Shown: positions 8,966 to 18,396 of the stretch, piece after piece | How positions within the stretch are numbered: position 1 is the stretch's first letter | How the letters are laid out: each line of letters begins with the position of its first letter | Assembly (NCBI GenBank): GCA_947177775.1 | Contig: CAMWVS010000001.1 | Coordinates: 62,001-126,000, forward strand | Length of the DNA stretch: 64,000 nt | Reading direction: 5' to 3' | Source: an uncultured Prevotella sp. | Lineage (GTDB): Bacteria > Bacteroidota > Bacteroidia > Bacteroidales > Bacteroidaceae | The notes under the pieces: generated by a model | Seen by the model: only the letters and a program-made list of their open reading frames with translations | Databases searched by the model: none | Told to the model about the DNA's origin: nothing | Made by a program: the position numbers and the translations under genes

Positions 8966-8999
8966 TGCGAATTATGAATGTTTGGTGTAAAAAAATAAA

Positions 9000-9043
9000 A
9001 GCCGACGGCCGCATTTCCTCACGGAAACACATGTCGACGGCTT
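9000..9043. terminator. imperfect hairpin near a gene remnant
   Basis: AGCCGACGGC pairs with GTCGACGGCT (one mismatch) between the truncated gene tail ending at 9059 and the frameshifted lipoprotein. It is probably the old terminator of the truncated gene; A/T-rich sequence flanks both sides. Confidence 0.5.
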
Positions 9044-9058
9044 CATCAAAAGAAAAAG

Positions 9059-9130
9059 TTATTTAAATTTATACGCGCGCACCTTGGCCACACGCTTTGT
9101 CGTAGAATCGAGGAACAGCACGTCATAAAA
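9059..9130 (-). pseudogene. C-terminal remnant of a truncated gene
   Basis: The minus strand carries an open frame that begins exactly where the 387-bp repeat starts and reads YDVLFLDSTTKRVAKVRAYK, then FK and stop TAA at 9059-9061. Codon choice and the basic, beta-like ending look like the end of a real protein. No upstream part is found beyond the repeat. It is followed by a hairpin (9000-9043). The parent protein is not identified. Confidence 0.5.
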
Positions 9131-9516
9131 ATATCACGAAATTTAACATTTGGAAATTCTAATTCTGGAGAGCGGCAAAGCCGAAATCATTACATTCCGC
9201 CATCGTCATCCTCTCGTTTTTTCACCGTTGCGGAGCCGTAAGGCCCTCCCGGCTCTGCAACGGGGCCGCTTTCGCATCACAACGGGGCCACCGTTGCAAC
9301 GCAACAAGGGCCCCGCGGCAACCCCGTAAGGCCCTTACGGCAGATGGTTTCGGCCGATTTTATTGCACATTTTCACCATTTCCGCCGTAACATGTTGTAG
9401 CTCAGACGATAAAAGATGCACGCGCAAAACTCGCGAATTTGCGGCCAAATGATTTTGATTTCTGAATTCTTCAAGGATTTGAAGGCATTTGTCCGGTTAA
9501 TTCCGAGTTTTTAACA
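9130..9516 (+). repeat. 387-bp dispersed repeat, copy A
   Basis: From AATATCACGAAATTTAAC to GAGTTTTTAACA. The reverse complement of 39112-39498 matches along its whole length, with highly conserved blocks such as CGGGGCCGCTTTCGCATCA, TAAGGCCCTTACGGCAGA and ATGCACGCGCAAAACTCGCG. The conserved central part is GC-rich and full of short palindromes. No long open frame is shared by both copies. Similarity stops abruptly at both ends, so this is a discrete element. Confidence 0.85.
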
Positions 9517-9990
9517 GTTAAGAAGGCCACATCTAAGAGCCCCACACAAGAGCCCCATACAACCTCCCCAAAGTGGAAGAGACAGAGTGGATAAAGGGAA
9601 TTGTGGAGGGTGTTGCCGCCCGGCGACCTTACGCAGATTGCAAATCCGCTACAGCGTGAAGTTATCTTCCGGACTGCTTGACAATACAACTCCGTGTCTG
9701 AAGTGTCTCCGTGTTCAAAATAGAAACTTCTTATAATTAAAACCTTCGCGCCTCAGCGTCTTTGCGTTGAAATTGCCTCGAAATAAACATAAAATCTTCG
9801 CTTTCCAGTGTCTTTGCGCTGAAAAGATGGGCGGTTTGTTGATTTTAATGCGTATCTTTGCAGCCAAGTGTCTGAACACACCGCCGCAACACTCCGCCGC
9901 AACGATAAAACGACGGCAAGGCGACAATAGCAAACGACGGAGGACAGACCCGAAAATGAACAAGAAAACAATAATATCATAAGAAAAGAA
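9517..9990. other. non-coding stretch with degenerate 52-bp repeats
   Basis: No credible gene. It holds a 14-base tandem duplicate (AAGAGCCCCACAC / AAGAGCCCCATAC, about 9534-9561) and three imperfect copies, at about 9691-9723, 9744-9774 and 9796-9828, of a motif like TTCGCGCCTCAGCGTCTTTG CGTTGAAA, spaced about 52 bases. The block ends with a TATCTTTG box at 9853-9860, the likely promoter of the SlyD-aroC operon, with a leader of about 125 bases. Confidence 0.6.
9853..9860 (+). promoter_or_regulatory. -7 box of the SlyD-like/aroC operon
   Basis: TATCTTTG matches TAnnTTTG. A TTTG at 9835-9838 is closer than usual for a -33 element, so only the -7 box is well supported. Confidence 0.5.
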
Positions 9991-9991
9991 A

Positions 9992-10582
9992 ATGGAAAAG
10001 CCAATCAACAAGTACATCACCGTTGACTATCAGCTCTATACCGTTGACGGCGACAAGAAAGAACTCGTGGAAAAGACTACGGCAGACCGCCCGTTCCAGT
10101 TCATCAGCGGTTTCGGCGTGACACTCGACGCTTTCGAAAAGCATATCGTCGCGCTGGCAAAAGACGAAACTTTCGACTTCACCCTGACCAAGGACGAGGC
10201 CTACGGCGACTACGAGGCCGCACGCGTGCTCGATCTGGAACGCCAGATGTTCTGCATAAACGGCCACTTCGACCACGAACACATCTATAAGGACGCCATC
10301 ATTCCGCTGCAGAACGAGGACGGAAACCGCTTCTACGGCCGCGTGCTCGAAATCGGCACCGACAGCGTCAAGATTGACCTCAACCACCCGCTGGCCGGCA
10401 AGACACTCAACTTCAAGGGATGTGTCAACGAGAGCCGCGAGGCAACCAACGACGAGATTCAGGGCATGATCAACCGCCTGAGCGGTGAGGGATGCGGCTG
10501 CGGATGTCATGGCGGATGCCACGGTGACTGCGGAGACGGCGACTGTGAAGACGGATGCCACGGCGGCTGCGGATGCCACTAA
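9992..10582 (+). CDS. SlyD-like FKBP-type peptidyl-prolyl isomerase with metal-binding tail
   Basis: A 196-residue cytoplasmic protein. Residues about 1-75 and 120-160 form the FKBP domain, interrupted by an IF-type insert (about 75-120), as in SlyD: ITVDYQLYTVDGDKKELVEK, GFGVTLDAFEKHIVAL, AYGDYEA and NHPLAGKTLNFKG are the landmarks. The last 30 residues are almost only Gly, Cys, His and Asp (CGCGCHGGCHGDCGDGDC). In SlyD a similar tail binds Ni and other metals, so the protein probably combines prolyl isomerase/chaperone action with metal storage or delivery. It is 27 bases upstream of aroC on the same strand. No nickel enzyme gene is nearby. Confidence 0.92.
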   Translation: MEKPINKYITVDYQLYTVDGDKKELVEKTTADRPFQFISGFGVTLDAFEKHIVALAKDETFDFTLTKDEAYGDYEAARVLDLERQMFCINGHFDHEHIYKDAIIPLQNEDGNRFYGRVLEIGTDSVKIDLNHPLAGKTLNFKGCVNESREATNDEIQGMINRLSGEGCGCGCHGGCHGDCGDGDCEDGCHGGCGCH

Positions 10583-10609
10583 AACCCACCACATACAAGA
10601 GAACGACGC

Positions 10610-11686
10610 ATGAGAAATTCTTTCGGTAACATATTCACACTGACTACATTCGGTGAGAGCCACGGTCCGGCCGTAGGAGGAGTGGTCGACGGCATGCCGG
10701 CCGGCATCGACATCGACCTCGACTTCATACAGAGCGAGCTCGACCGGCGCCGGCCGGGACAGAGCCGCATCACGACCTCACGGAACGAGGCCGACCGGGT
10801 GGAACTGCTCAGCGGCGTCTTTGAGGGAAAGTCGACGGGATGTCCAATCGGCTTCATCGTCCGCAACACAAACCAGCATTCGCAGGACTACGAGAACATG
10901 CGCTGTCTCTTCCGCCCGTCACACGCCGACTTCACATACACAGAGAAATACGGTCTGCGTGACCACCGCGGCGGCGGACGCTCGTCGGCTCGCGTGACCA
11001 TCAGCCGATGCGTCGCCGGAGCCTTGGCAAAGCTGGCCCTGCGTCAGCTCGGCATCAGCATACAGGCCTATACGGCACAGGTGGGCGACATTGCCATAGA
11101 CCCTGATTGGCACAACCATGACCTCTCGCTGACGGAGACAAACGCCGTCCGCTGTCCCGACCCGGAAAAAGCGGCCGAGATGGAGGAACTGATATGCCGA
11201 GTCAAGGCCGACGGCGACACCATCGGAGGCATCATCGCCTGTGTCATCAAGGGATGTCCCGCGGGACTCGGCGAACCGGAGTTCGGCAAGCTGCACGCAC
11301 TGCTCGGCGCCGCGATGCTGAGCATCAACGCCGTAAAGGGTTTTGAATATGGCGAAGGATTCGGCGGCGTGACCGCACGGGGCTCCCGGCAGAACGACAT
11401 CTTCACCGCTACCGACGGACGGATAACGACCGCGACAAACCGCAGCGGGGGCATACAGGGCGGCATCAGCAACGGACGGGAGATTTTCTTCCGCGTGGCT
11501 TTCAAACCAGTAGCAACGCTGCTCATGGAACAGCAGACCGTCGACAAGGAAGGAAACCCCACTACCTTCACCGCGCGCGGACGCCACGACCCGTGTGTCC
11601 TTCCGAGGGCCGTACCTATAGTAGAGGCAATGGCGGCAATAACGGTTTTAGACCAATATTTGGTCAATAAAACAACAAAACTGTAA
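10610..11686 (+). CDS. aroC: chorismate synthase
   Basis: A 358-residue enzyme converting 5-enolpyruvylshikimate 3-phosphate to chorismate, the last step of the common aromatic pathway, using reduced FMN. Family signatures are intact: [19 protein letters not shown] near the start, RRPGQSR, the [11 protein letters not shown] segment, and the C-terminal [17 protein letters not shown]. Length is standard for the bacterial enzyme. It follows the SlyD-like gene with a 27-base gap, probably co-transcribed by proximity, and is closed by the hairpin at 11708-11742. Confidence 0.97.
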   Translation: MRNSFGNIFTLTTFGESHGPAVGGVVDGMPAGIDIDLDFIQSELDRRRPGQSRITTSRNEADRVELLSGVFEGKSTGCPIGFIVRNTNQHSQDYENMRCLFRPSHADFTYTEKYGLRDHRGGGRSSARVTISRCVAGALAKLALRQLGISIQAYTAQVGDIAIDPDWHNHDLSLTETNAVRCPDPEKAAEMEELICRVKADGDTIGGIIACVIKGCPAGLGEPEFGKLHALLGAAMLSINAVKGFEYGEGFGGVTARGSRQNDIFTATDGRITTATNRSGGIQGGISNGREIFFRVAFKPVATLLMEQQTVDKEGNPTTFTARGRHDPCVLPRAVPIVEAMAAITVLDQYLVNKTTKL

Positions 11687-11707
11687 AAAAGTGGATTAAA
11701 AATGCAA

Positions 11708-11742
11708 AAAGCGGCAAAAATATTTGCCGCTTTCATTTTTTA
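11708..11742 (+). terminator. intrinsic terminator after aroC
   Basis: Stem AAAGCGGCAAA / TTTGCCGCTTT with a 4-base loop, followed by CATTTTTTATT. Confidence 0.9.
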
Positions 11743-11746
11743 TTCG

Positions 11747-11850
11747 TATCTTTGTATCGCTATTGAGGGGTTGGGAAATTCTTTAATAAGCTTTAGTTAA
11801 GTCTAGTTTAGTTTTTGTGTTGGTTTAGGGCGGCCAGTTGGTCGCCCTAA
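11747..11850 (+). ncRNA. candidate small RNA of about 90-100 nt
   Basis: A TATCTTTG -7 box (11747-11754) with TTTG 24 bases upstream (11723-11726) predicts a start near 11760. A terminator hairpin TTAGGGCG...CGCCCTAA (11825-11850) followed by AATTTTGTAT ends it. No plausible coding frame lies between and no plus-strand gene follows, so a stand-alone transcript is expected. It does not resemble 6S, SRP RNA or tmRNA that I can recognise. Confidence 0.5.
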
Positions 11851-11859
11851 AATTTTGTA

Positions 11860-12105
11860 TATACCCCACAAAGCAGGGTGACTTGTGTATCTTCACAATC
11901 TCACAGGTAAAGGAGGAAGGCTACAGCGTTGAACGCATAGAGGAGCTGACAAAGATAGGCACCCGCCGAAAAGAAAGACGGGACACAGGCGGCTCTGTGT
12001 AGAAGAGACTCAGCCATAATGAACAGCACGCCAAAAGTTTTGTGTCTAACTTTTGGGGTGCTGTTAATAAAAAAGGACGGCCCCCAATAGAAAATAACAC
12101 AATCC
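11860..12105. other. intergenic, one hairpin, no gene
   Basis: Nothing coding is convincing. A hairpin with 18-base arms (AACAGCACGCCAAAAGTT / AACTTTTGGGGTGCTGTT) spans 12019-12067, but no T run follows on either strand, so it is not a typical terminator. Confidence 0.4.
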
Positions 12106-12159
12106 ATAAAAAAAGTCCGCCCTGAGGAGAACGGTTCTCCTTAAGGCGGACTTTTTTAT
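12106..12159. terminator. strong bidirectional terminator
   Basis: Inverted repeat TAAAAAAAGTCCGCC ... GGCGGACTTTTTTA with an inner AGGAGAAC/TTCTCCT pair. It ends the minus-strand pectate lyase transcript (stop at 12176) and can also stop plus-strand transcription. Confidence 0.9.
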
Positions 12160-12175
12160 GATTGTCGGAATATTA

Positions 12176-15100
12176 CTACAAGACGACCTTGCGTGTGATT
12201 ACCTTGCCTGTTGCGGTTGTGGCACGCATGATGTAGAGACCCTTGCCCGGTGTGGCTACACGCTCACCGGAAATGGTGTAGTAGTCAACGCGGACGGGAG
12301 TTCCATCCATGCCTGTAACGGTACTGATACCGTCTGTGTCACCACCGAAGTGATATTCAAGACCGATGATGACACACTGTTGCTCACCGGTGTTCTTGAA
12401 TGTCACGATATCGGGAACGTTTGCAAGATCGAATGAGACCTTGCTCGGATTAGATGTATCCTTCGTCGGAGCAAGTATCACGGAGTTTTCTTCCGTATAG
12501 GCTGTTCCGGCGACGTTAGCCCAATAGGACGTGCGGTTGGCTGTTGCCACATTGGTATAGCTCCAAAGCGTTATCTTCGTAGCCTTGGCACCTGCGGGCA
12601 TGAACACACTCTCCTCTGCGCCGTTCGACAGCTTGATTGTCGTGCGTGTGAGAGACTGGCCGTTATATTCAACATTGATCTTATCACCAGCACTGAAGTT
12701 CTTAGCGAGGTTGCCCGTAACAACGAGCGAGAAGCCTTCGGCGTCATCACCCTTTGTTCCGGTCAGCATGTTGTTAGAATGTTCACCGTCATAAGAACCA
12801 AGCGCCATATTGCCCCATGTGAGCAGGGCTGTCTTCGTCTCGCCTACAGGGTCCGGACCCGGATCCGGTTCTTCACCGCCGCCGGGGTTCTTTTCGCCGC
12901 CGACAACCTTGATGGTTCCGTCAGTGTAGAGAGAAGAGAGGTCCCATGTCTGACCTTCACCTGGAGTAGCAGGAATGATTTCAGAGAATGTTCCGGTGAT
13001 GGTTCCACCGGCGAGGTTGAACACACGATAAACCGTTGCGTCGTATGGAGCCTTGTCGAGTCCGTCTTCAGCAAGCACAAGGGCCACACCCTCACCTATC
13101 GTCATATTTCCTTTAAGTGTGAGCGAGTTGCATGCTGTTGCCGAAACGGGGATGCAGACCTTTCCACCCGTTGCTACGTTGAGAGTCTTGGCCAGCGTGA
13201 GAGTACTTCCGTCGATGAGCGTATCGCCTGCAAAGACAATTCCTTCGCTTTTCACAGACACGGCTCCGCCTACAGTTCCCTTACCGGCCAGTGTGGCATT
13301 GGCATTGACTGTGTATGCTCCGGTACCGCTGTTGTTACCATTTACGACAAGGCGTCCGCCGCGAATCTGGGTCGTACCCTTGTATATGTTCTTTCCCGTG
13401 AGGCGCCAGTCACCGGAACCGACCTTCTCAATGCTCGTCGTTCCGTCCTTACCGCCCTGGCAACGGCCATCAATGACACCGGCAAAAGTCTCGTCCGTAT
13501 TTGCCGAACCTACAATCCAAGTTCCGCTTCCGGCGTTCTTAACGTCAAATCCGGAGAGGAATGTGCCGGCTGCACCTGACAGACCACCGAGATAATATGT
13601 CGACTGGTTCTTGCCACCGACAATCTGAGCTTTTCCTTTCAAAGTGAATGTTCCGTTCTGGATACCGTTTCCGTTACGTACGGCAAACTGGCTGTTACCG
13701 GCAGAACCGGTTCCGTTGACAACGACGCGGCCCGTAAACTTGCTCCAGTCACCCTCGATGTATTCACGAACCCAGTTAACTTCCCACTCCAGCGTACCGC
13801 TACCGCTCACCGCCGACTTGATCAGGCAGTTACGGAAGAACGACACGTAGGAATATGTGTCATCCGTAGCCTCGATGGGGAATGTGTATGTGGGGTTCTT
13901 GTCGTTCGTACTGTTTGTGGCAAACGTACCGCCCGCCATCACGAGCTTGCTCACCGTGCCGAGTCCGGCCTTGGAAACAAGTTCGCCGTTGAGCAGCACC
14001 TTGCCGCCTTTCATAATCAGATTGCCGTCGTACTTGAAGAACTCGGTGCTGTTGACCGTTATCTGTCCCGCACCGTCGACAGTCAGATCGCCCGCTCCTT
14101 CCAAAGAACCGGACATGCTGAGAGCGGCCGCCTTGTTAACGATGTTGAACGTCATGTTGCCTTCGAGCGTAGCCGAACGGTTGGTCGACGCGCTTGCTCC
14201 GGTGTACTTATATGTTCCGCCGGCCCAAATCCAGTTCTGTGCAAACTCCATCGATGCACCGATACCGCTGGGCACACCGCCGTTGGCGATGCTTGAGAAC
14301 TCGTAAGTACCGTCGTGCAGCACCGTTGCGCCTTCATAACTCTGAGGGGTCTCGACGACGAGCGAACCGCTGCCGGCTTTGTTCAACGAAGCTGCTCCGG
14401 CAATAGAACCGGTTCCTTTCAGAGTCACATCAGCGTCGCCCTTCACAACAACGGCAACCGGCTGTACGCTTTCGGTGATGTCCACCTCGATGTTTTCCGT
14501 CGGGGCGATGAGCACATTCTTGCCGTCGGTGTATGTCTCGCCATTGTTCCAGTTCGTTGAAGCCAGATTCCATGCGCCGCTACCGCCTGCCCAGGTATAG
14601 TCGGGGGCAAACGTCTCGATGTCGACAACATCAACCGGAACAGGATGTGTCTTTGCCGTCAGAGTGTTTGAATATTCCGAAACATTCTCACCGGCAAACG
14701 CGCGTACACGCACATTATAAGCTGTGGCCGGTTCCAATGATTCGTCCGTAATCGTAAAGACGCTGACATTGGCTTCCGTACGACCTACTTCCACAAATTC
14801 CCCGTTCTTCTCCAGCTCAACGATAAAGCCATCCTCGTTGTCGGAATAGTCGAGCCACGAAACGGTGATGGAATTCTGTGTAGACTCCTCATGCTGCAGG
14901 CAGAGCGGTGCTCTGAGGAAATAGTCGCGGTCCTCGCGGGTTATGCTGTTGATGTAGTTCTCGATATTGGCATATCCGTTGGCGGCAATGGTCATGGCGT
15001 CGTTCTTGTTCGGGTCGGTGCCGTTGGCCTCCTCCCATGCGTCGGGCATACCGTCGCCGTCGGTATCAATGCGCTTGTTGCCGGCCCACATGTTCCACGT

Positions 15101-16207
15101 GTCGGGTGCACCGTAGATAAGCGACTTCTCGTCATATATAAGTGCGCCCTTCGTTCCGAACGAATAGACCTCGTCTATCATGTAGCAGTCGGCCAAATCG
15201 CGGTAAGGCAGCGAGGCACCCACCGTCGGAAGAAGATTGTCGACAAGCGTATTGCCAGGCCATTTCTCAAGTTCAGGATAAGCGTATGGTGTGTCCTGAC
15301 GGTCGGCAGCCGAGTAGTCAGTCACCAACGACGGGTCAAACTTGCCGTCCATGTTGCTGTCCTGCCAGTTGTCATCGCCGTAGAAATGGAAGTTGTCGTT
15401 ACCTCCGGTAAATGCGGCACCACCCTTCGCCGGTCCGTTGATGAAGAGGTTGCTCTCTATGTTGCAGTAACTGTCGCCACTGGAGTCACCTCCCATGTTG
15501 TATGCGGCGTTCTTCCAGTTGTAGACGATGTTGTTGACATACTGGTTGATTCCCTTCACCTTGTTGTTACGTGTGCTGTTGTCGCAATAGAGGTTGCGGT
15601 AGAGCGTAATGTTGTTTGACTGCATCAGTCCTCCGGCGGAGTGTGTCATGAGACCCTGTCCCATGATGGTGTTGGAGATCGTTATGTTCTCCGGATTCGC
15701 TCCCTTGCCGTCGGGGTTGATCGAGAAGGTTTCGTCAAGTCCCCATGAGAACGAGCAATGGTCGAAAATCATGTCAGTTCCATTGGCAATACCGGCGCAG
15801 TCCTTTCCGCTGTCGCCCACCTTACCCATGCGGAAGCGCATGTAGCGCACGATGGTGTTGGTGGCACCGGAGAACGAAACTCCGTTACCGTAGACGGTGA
15901 TTCCCTCGCCCGGGGCTGTCTGACCGGCCACATAGAGGTTCTTGGCAAACACGATGCGGCTGTTGATTCTGATGACACCGGCAACATCAAAGACGACAAT
16001 GCGGTTCGGCTGACTCACGGCGTCACGCAGTGAACCGGCTCCGCTGTCGTTAAGGTTGGTCACATGGTAGACAGTACCAGTGCGTCCGCCCGTGGCGAAA
16101 CGTCCCCAACCCTGTGCTCCGGGGAACGCCAGCTGCTGAGCGCTGACGCCAAGGCTGCCGCACAAAAGCAGCGAGCCGAGAAGCAGAGTAGTTTTTTTAG
16201 TTTTCAT
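12176..16207 (-). CDS. large secreted pectate lyase (PL1-like) with beta-solenoid repeats
   Basis: A 1343-residue exported protein. Signal peptide at residues 1-25 (cleavage near VSAQQ). The first ~380 residues form a right-handed beta-helix of PL1 pectate lyase type: AFPGAQGWGRFATGGR, FDVAGVI, FDHCSFSWGLDETFS. An EF-hand-like segment DTDGDGMPDAWEEANGTDP follows near residue 400, as is common in Bacteroidota lyases. Next come a fibronectin type III domain (about 450-540), a long run of autotransporter-type passenger repeats (about 580-1080, Gly-rich turns such as VMAGGTFATNST), a second beta domain, and a C-terminal YYTISGERVATPGKGLYIMR segment resembling a type IX secretion or surface-sorting domain. 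Start at ATG 16207 gives the signal peptide; promoter TACATTTG at 16250-16257. Cleaves polygalacturonan by beta-elimination (family knowledge). Confidence 0.88.
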   Translation of the reverse strand: MKTKKTTLLLGSLLLCGSLGVSAQQLAFPGAQGWGRFATGGRTGTVYHVTNLNDSGAGSLRDAVSQPNRIVVFDVAGVIRINSRIVFAKNLYVAGQTAPGEGITVYGNGVSFSGATNTIVRYMRFRMGKVGDSGKDCAGIANGTDMIFDHCSFSWGLDETFSINPDGKGANPENITISNTIMGQGLMTHSAGGLMQSNNITLYRNLYCDNSTRNNKVKGINQYVNNIVYNWKNAAYNMGGDSSGDSYCNIESNLFINGPAKGGAAFTGGNDNFHFYGDDNWQDSNMDGKFDPSLVTDYSAADRQDTPYAYPELEKWPGNTLVDNLLPTVGASLPYRDLADCYMIDEVYSFGTKGALIYDEKSLIYGAPDTWNMWAGNKRIDTDGDGMPDAWEEANGTDPNKNDAMTIAANGYANIENYINSITREDRDYFLRAPLCLQHEESTQNSITVSWLDYSDNEDGFIVELEKNGEFVEVGRTEANVSVFTITDESLEPATAYNVRVRAFAGENVSEYSNTLTAKTHPVPVDVVDIETFAPDYTWAGGSGAWNLASTNWNNGETYTDGKNVLIAPTENIEVDITESVQPVAVVVKGDADVTLKGTGSIAGAASLNKAGSGSLVVETPQSYEGATVLHDGTYEFSSIANGGVPSGIGASMEFAQNWIWAGGTYKYTGASASTNRSATLEGNMTFNIVNKAAALSMSGSLEGAGDLTVDGAGQITVNSTEFFKYDGNLIMKGGKVLLNGELVSKAGLGTVSKLVMAGGTFATNSTNDKNPTYTFPIEATDDTYSYVSFFRNCLIKSAVSGSGTLEWEVNWVREYIEGDWSKFTGRVVVNGTGSAGNSQFAVRNGNGIQNGTFTLKGKAQIVGGKNQSTYYLGGLSGAAGTFLSGFDVKNAGSGTWIVGSANTDETFAGVIDGRCQGGKDGTTSIEKVGSGDWRLTGKNIYKGTTQIRGGRLVVNGNNSGTGAYTVNANATLAGKGTVGGAVSVKSEGIVFAGDTLIDGSTLTLAKTLNVATGGKVCIPVSATACNSLTLKGNMTIGEGVALVLAEDGLDKAPYDATVYRVFNLAGGTITGTFSEIIPATPGEGQTWDLSSLYTDGTIKVVGGEKNPGGGEEPDPGPDPVGETKTALLTWGNMALGSYDGEHSNNMLTGTKGDDAEGFSLVVTGNLAKNFSAGDKINVEYNGQSLTRTTIKLSNGAEESVFMPAGAKATKITLWSYTNVATANRTSYWANVAGTAYTEENSVILAPTKDTSNPSKVSFDLANVPDIVTFKNTGEQQCVIIGLEYHFGGDTDGISTVTGMDGTPVRVDYYTISGERVATPGKGLYIMRATTATGKVITRKVVL

Positions 16208-16318
16208 ATAAATCTGAATAATTTGGTTTTCAGCTAATAGTTTGATTTGCAAATGTAATAAAAAACCATGACGCGCGGTTATCTGTAATCAAATAAACCG
16301 GCTTAAAATCAAAAAACG

Positions 16319-16344
16319 AAGAACTGCCGCAAACGGCAGTTCTT
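16319..16344 (-). terminator. terminator of the pyrK-pyrD operon
   Basis: AAGAACTGCCG / CGGCAGTTCTT with a CAAA loop; on the minus strand followed by CGTTTTTTGATTTT. Confidence 0.9.
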
Positions 16345-16353
16345 ACATTAATA

Positions 16354-17265
16354 TCATGCCTCCAAAGCACCGACAATCTCCGTCACCGAACGGCAACCAT
16401 GACTGTCGAGCCACGCCTCTATTCCATCGCGCACCTTAATGGTTACAGCCGGATCGAGGAAATTGGCCGTACCAATCTCCACAGCTGTCGCTCCGGCCAT
16501 GAGGAACTCTATGGCATCGGTGGCTGTCGATATGCCTCCAAGTCCGATGACAGGTATCTTCACAGCACGCGCAACCTGCCACACCATACGCAGGGCGACG
16601 GGCTTCACAGCCGGGCCGCTCAGTCCGCCGGTGCCGATACTCAGTCGCGAGCAACGACGTTCGATGTCGATTGACATGCCCATCAGAGTGTTGATGAGCG
16701 AAACGCTGTCGGCACCCTCTGCCTCGCAGGCACGGGCTATCTCGGCGATGTCGGTCACATTGGGCGACAGTTTGACAATGAGAGTCTTTCCGTAGCGGGC
16801 ACGGACAGCACGGACGACGCTTGCCGCTCCCTCACATGTAACTCCGAAAGCCATTCCTCCGTCATGGACGTTTGGACAGGAAATGTTCAGTTCGATGGCC
16901 GGAATACGCTCCAAAGCGTCGATGCGTGCCGCACACTCGGCATAGTCTTCCGGCGACGAACCGCTCACATTGACAATCATGTTGGTATCAATATTCTCTA
17001 TCTGCGGATAGATGTTCTCGCAGAAATAGTCAACACCCTTGTTCTGCAGTCCAACACAGTTGAGCATTCCGTGGGCCGTCTCGGCCATACGCGGATAGTC
17101 GTTGCCTTCACGAGGGTTCAGGGTCGTTCCCTTCACGATTATTCCGCCGATGCCGTCCAGCGGCACAAAATCGGCAAACTCAAGACCGTAGCCGAATGTG
17201 CCCGACGCCGTCATCACGGGATTTTTCAGGCACAGATTGTTTATCTTTACACTCAGATCTGCCAT
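16354..17265 (-). CDS. pyrD: dihydroorotate dehydrogenase B, catalytic subunit
   Basis: A 303-residue FMN enzyme of class 1B that oxidises dihydroorotate to orotate in pyrimidine synthesis. The N-terminus ([20 protein letters not shown]) and the FMN/substrate segments [24 protein letters not shown] with the catalytic Cys, and [19 protein letters not shown] are typical. It overlaps pyrK by 13 bases (17253-17265). Together they form the NAD-dependent PyrD2K2 enzyme, in which PyrK passes electrons to NAD. Cytoplasmic; operon ends at the hairpin 16319-16344. Confidence 0.96.
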   Translation of the reverse strand: MADLSVKINNLCLKNPVMTASGTFGYGLEFADFVPLDGIGGIIVKGTTLNPREGNDYPRMAETAHGMLNCVGLQNKGVDYFCENIYPQIENIDTNMIVNVSGSSPEDYAECAARIDALERIPAIELNISCPNVHDGGMAFGVTCEGAASVVRAVRARYGKTLIVKLSPNVTDIAEIARACEAEGADSVSLINTLMGMSIDIERRCSRLSIGTGGLSGPAVKPVALRMVWQVARAVKIPVIGLGGISTATDAIEFLMAGATAVEIGTANFLDPAVTIKVRDGIEAWLDSHGCRSVTEIVGALEA

Positions 17266-18032
17266 AACAGTTTCTTTACATTAAACACCGGACCCTCCTT
17301 GCACACACACAGATTGCCCACCGTGGTCTTCTCCACGCAGCACAGACAGGCGCCAACGCCGCAAGCCATCATATTCTCCAGCGAGGCCTCACAGCTGATC
17401 CCTGCCCCAGAGGCATAGCGGGCAACGGCAACCATCATCGGTTTGGGACCGCAGGTTGCTATACGGTCAAACCGCGGCTCTTCAGTCAGGACTGAATGAT
17501 TGGTCACAAAACCGCGTTCACCGGCCGAACCGTCTTCCGTTGTCACGCACACGCGCCCGTACTCTTTAAAATATTCCAACTCCAGCAAATCGGCCTCACT
17601 GCGCGCTCCAAGCAGAAAGGTTGGCTCGCAGCCCATCCGCTTCATCTCCGCACCCATATAGAGCAACGGGGCTACGCCGACACCACCGCCAACGAGAAGC
17701 ACCCGCTCTGACGGGGTCTTAGGCATAGTGAAGCCATTTCCCAGAGGCAGGACACAATTCAGACTTCCGCCTGGCTTCACAGATGCTATGCGGCGGGTGC
17801 CGTCACCGACTGTAGCCACAAGCAACCAAAGCTCATTGGCTGCACGGTCTACGAAATTGATGGATATCGGACGACGCAAAAAGGTATCGGCCGTTCCGTC
17901 GGCGCGCACCTCAACAAACTGGCCGGGACGCATTTCGGGCAGTGGCTTGTCGTCCGTAAGCCTGATCAGCACATAACGGCTGTTGATGCGTTCCACCGAT
18001 TTGACCGTAAGGTCGAGGATGTATTTCTTCAT
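17253..18032 (-). CDS. pyrK: dihydroorotate dehydrogenase B, electron-transfer subunit
   Basis: A 259-residue flavo-iron-sulfur protein. It has the ferredoxin-reductase FAD motif RRPISIN, the NAD-binding [13 protein letters not shown], and a C-terminal [2Fe-2S] site of four Cys in [19 protein letters not shown] plus a later CVCKEGPVF. It links PyrD to NAD. The ATG at 18032 (MKKYILDL) is chosen; the in-frame codon two triplets upstream is GTG. A TAAATTTG -7 box lies at 18092-18099 on the minus strand. An array of palindromic 22-bp repeats lies further upstream (18206-18315) and might influence this operon. Confidence 0.95.
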   Translation of the reverse strand: MKKYILDLTVKSVERINSRYVLIRLTDDKPLPEMRPGQFVEVRADGTADTFLRRPISINFVDRAANELWLLVATVGDGTRRIASVKPGGSLNCVLPLGNGFTMPKTPSERVLLVGGGVGVAPLLYMGAEMKRMGCEPTFLLGARSEADLLELEYFKEYGRVCVTTEDGSAGERGFVTNHSVLTEEPRFDRIATCGPKPMMVAVARYASGAGISCEASLENMMACGVGACLCCVEKTTVGNLCVCKEGPVFNVKKLLWQI

Positions 18033-18205
18033 TTTCACTATCGGATTGTTTTTTCGTTCCTATTTAAATATTCGGTTTGGATTTCCAACTGCAAATTTAT
18101 ACAAAAAATCCCATTAAAAGGTTTACCGGCGACAGAAATAGCACATTAAGCCACGACTCTTCCATCACGACTATTTCATCTAACCTGCAATTAGTTTTAT
18201 TACAC

Positions 18206-18315
18206 GGGCCGTGTAACAATGTTACATGAGCCGTGTAACAATGTTACGTGGCCCGTGTAACAATGTTACGTGAGCCGTGTAACAATGCTACGTGGATCGT
18301 ATAACAATGCTACGT
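18206..18315. repeat. five tandem 22-bp palindromic repeats
   Basis: Unit like GAGCCGTGTAACAATGTTACGT, written in two parts: GAGCCGT and GTAACAATGTTACGT. Five head-to-tail copies at 18206, 18228, 18250, 18272 and 18294, the last two with 1-4 changes. Each holds the dyad GTAAC-AAT-GTTAC. A partial sixth unit follows. The array is between the end of the XRE regulator (18397) and the pyrK promoter (18092-18099), on no coding frame of note. There is no spacer, so it is not a CRISPR. Confidence 0.85.
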
Positions 18316-18396
18316 GGGCCTGACATTCTGTTAGCCAAATGGGATAGCCGCGATATCGGACCGGCTCAGACATCCCGGCCTTGTCCGACCGTCGGC

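Noticed and set aside
9715..10020. Minus-strand frames in the slyD upstream region
   Set aside because: They overlap the 52-bp repeats and the promoter; no protein-like composition.
12779..13579. Plus-strand frames inside the pectate lyase
   Set aside because: Antisense shadows of repetitive codons; no start signals.
18206..18315. CRISPR array
   Set aside because: Units are contiguous without spacers and no cas gene is near.
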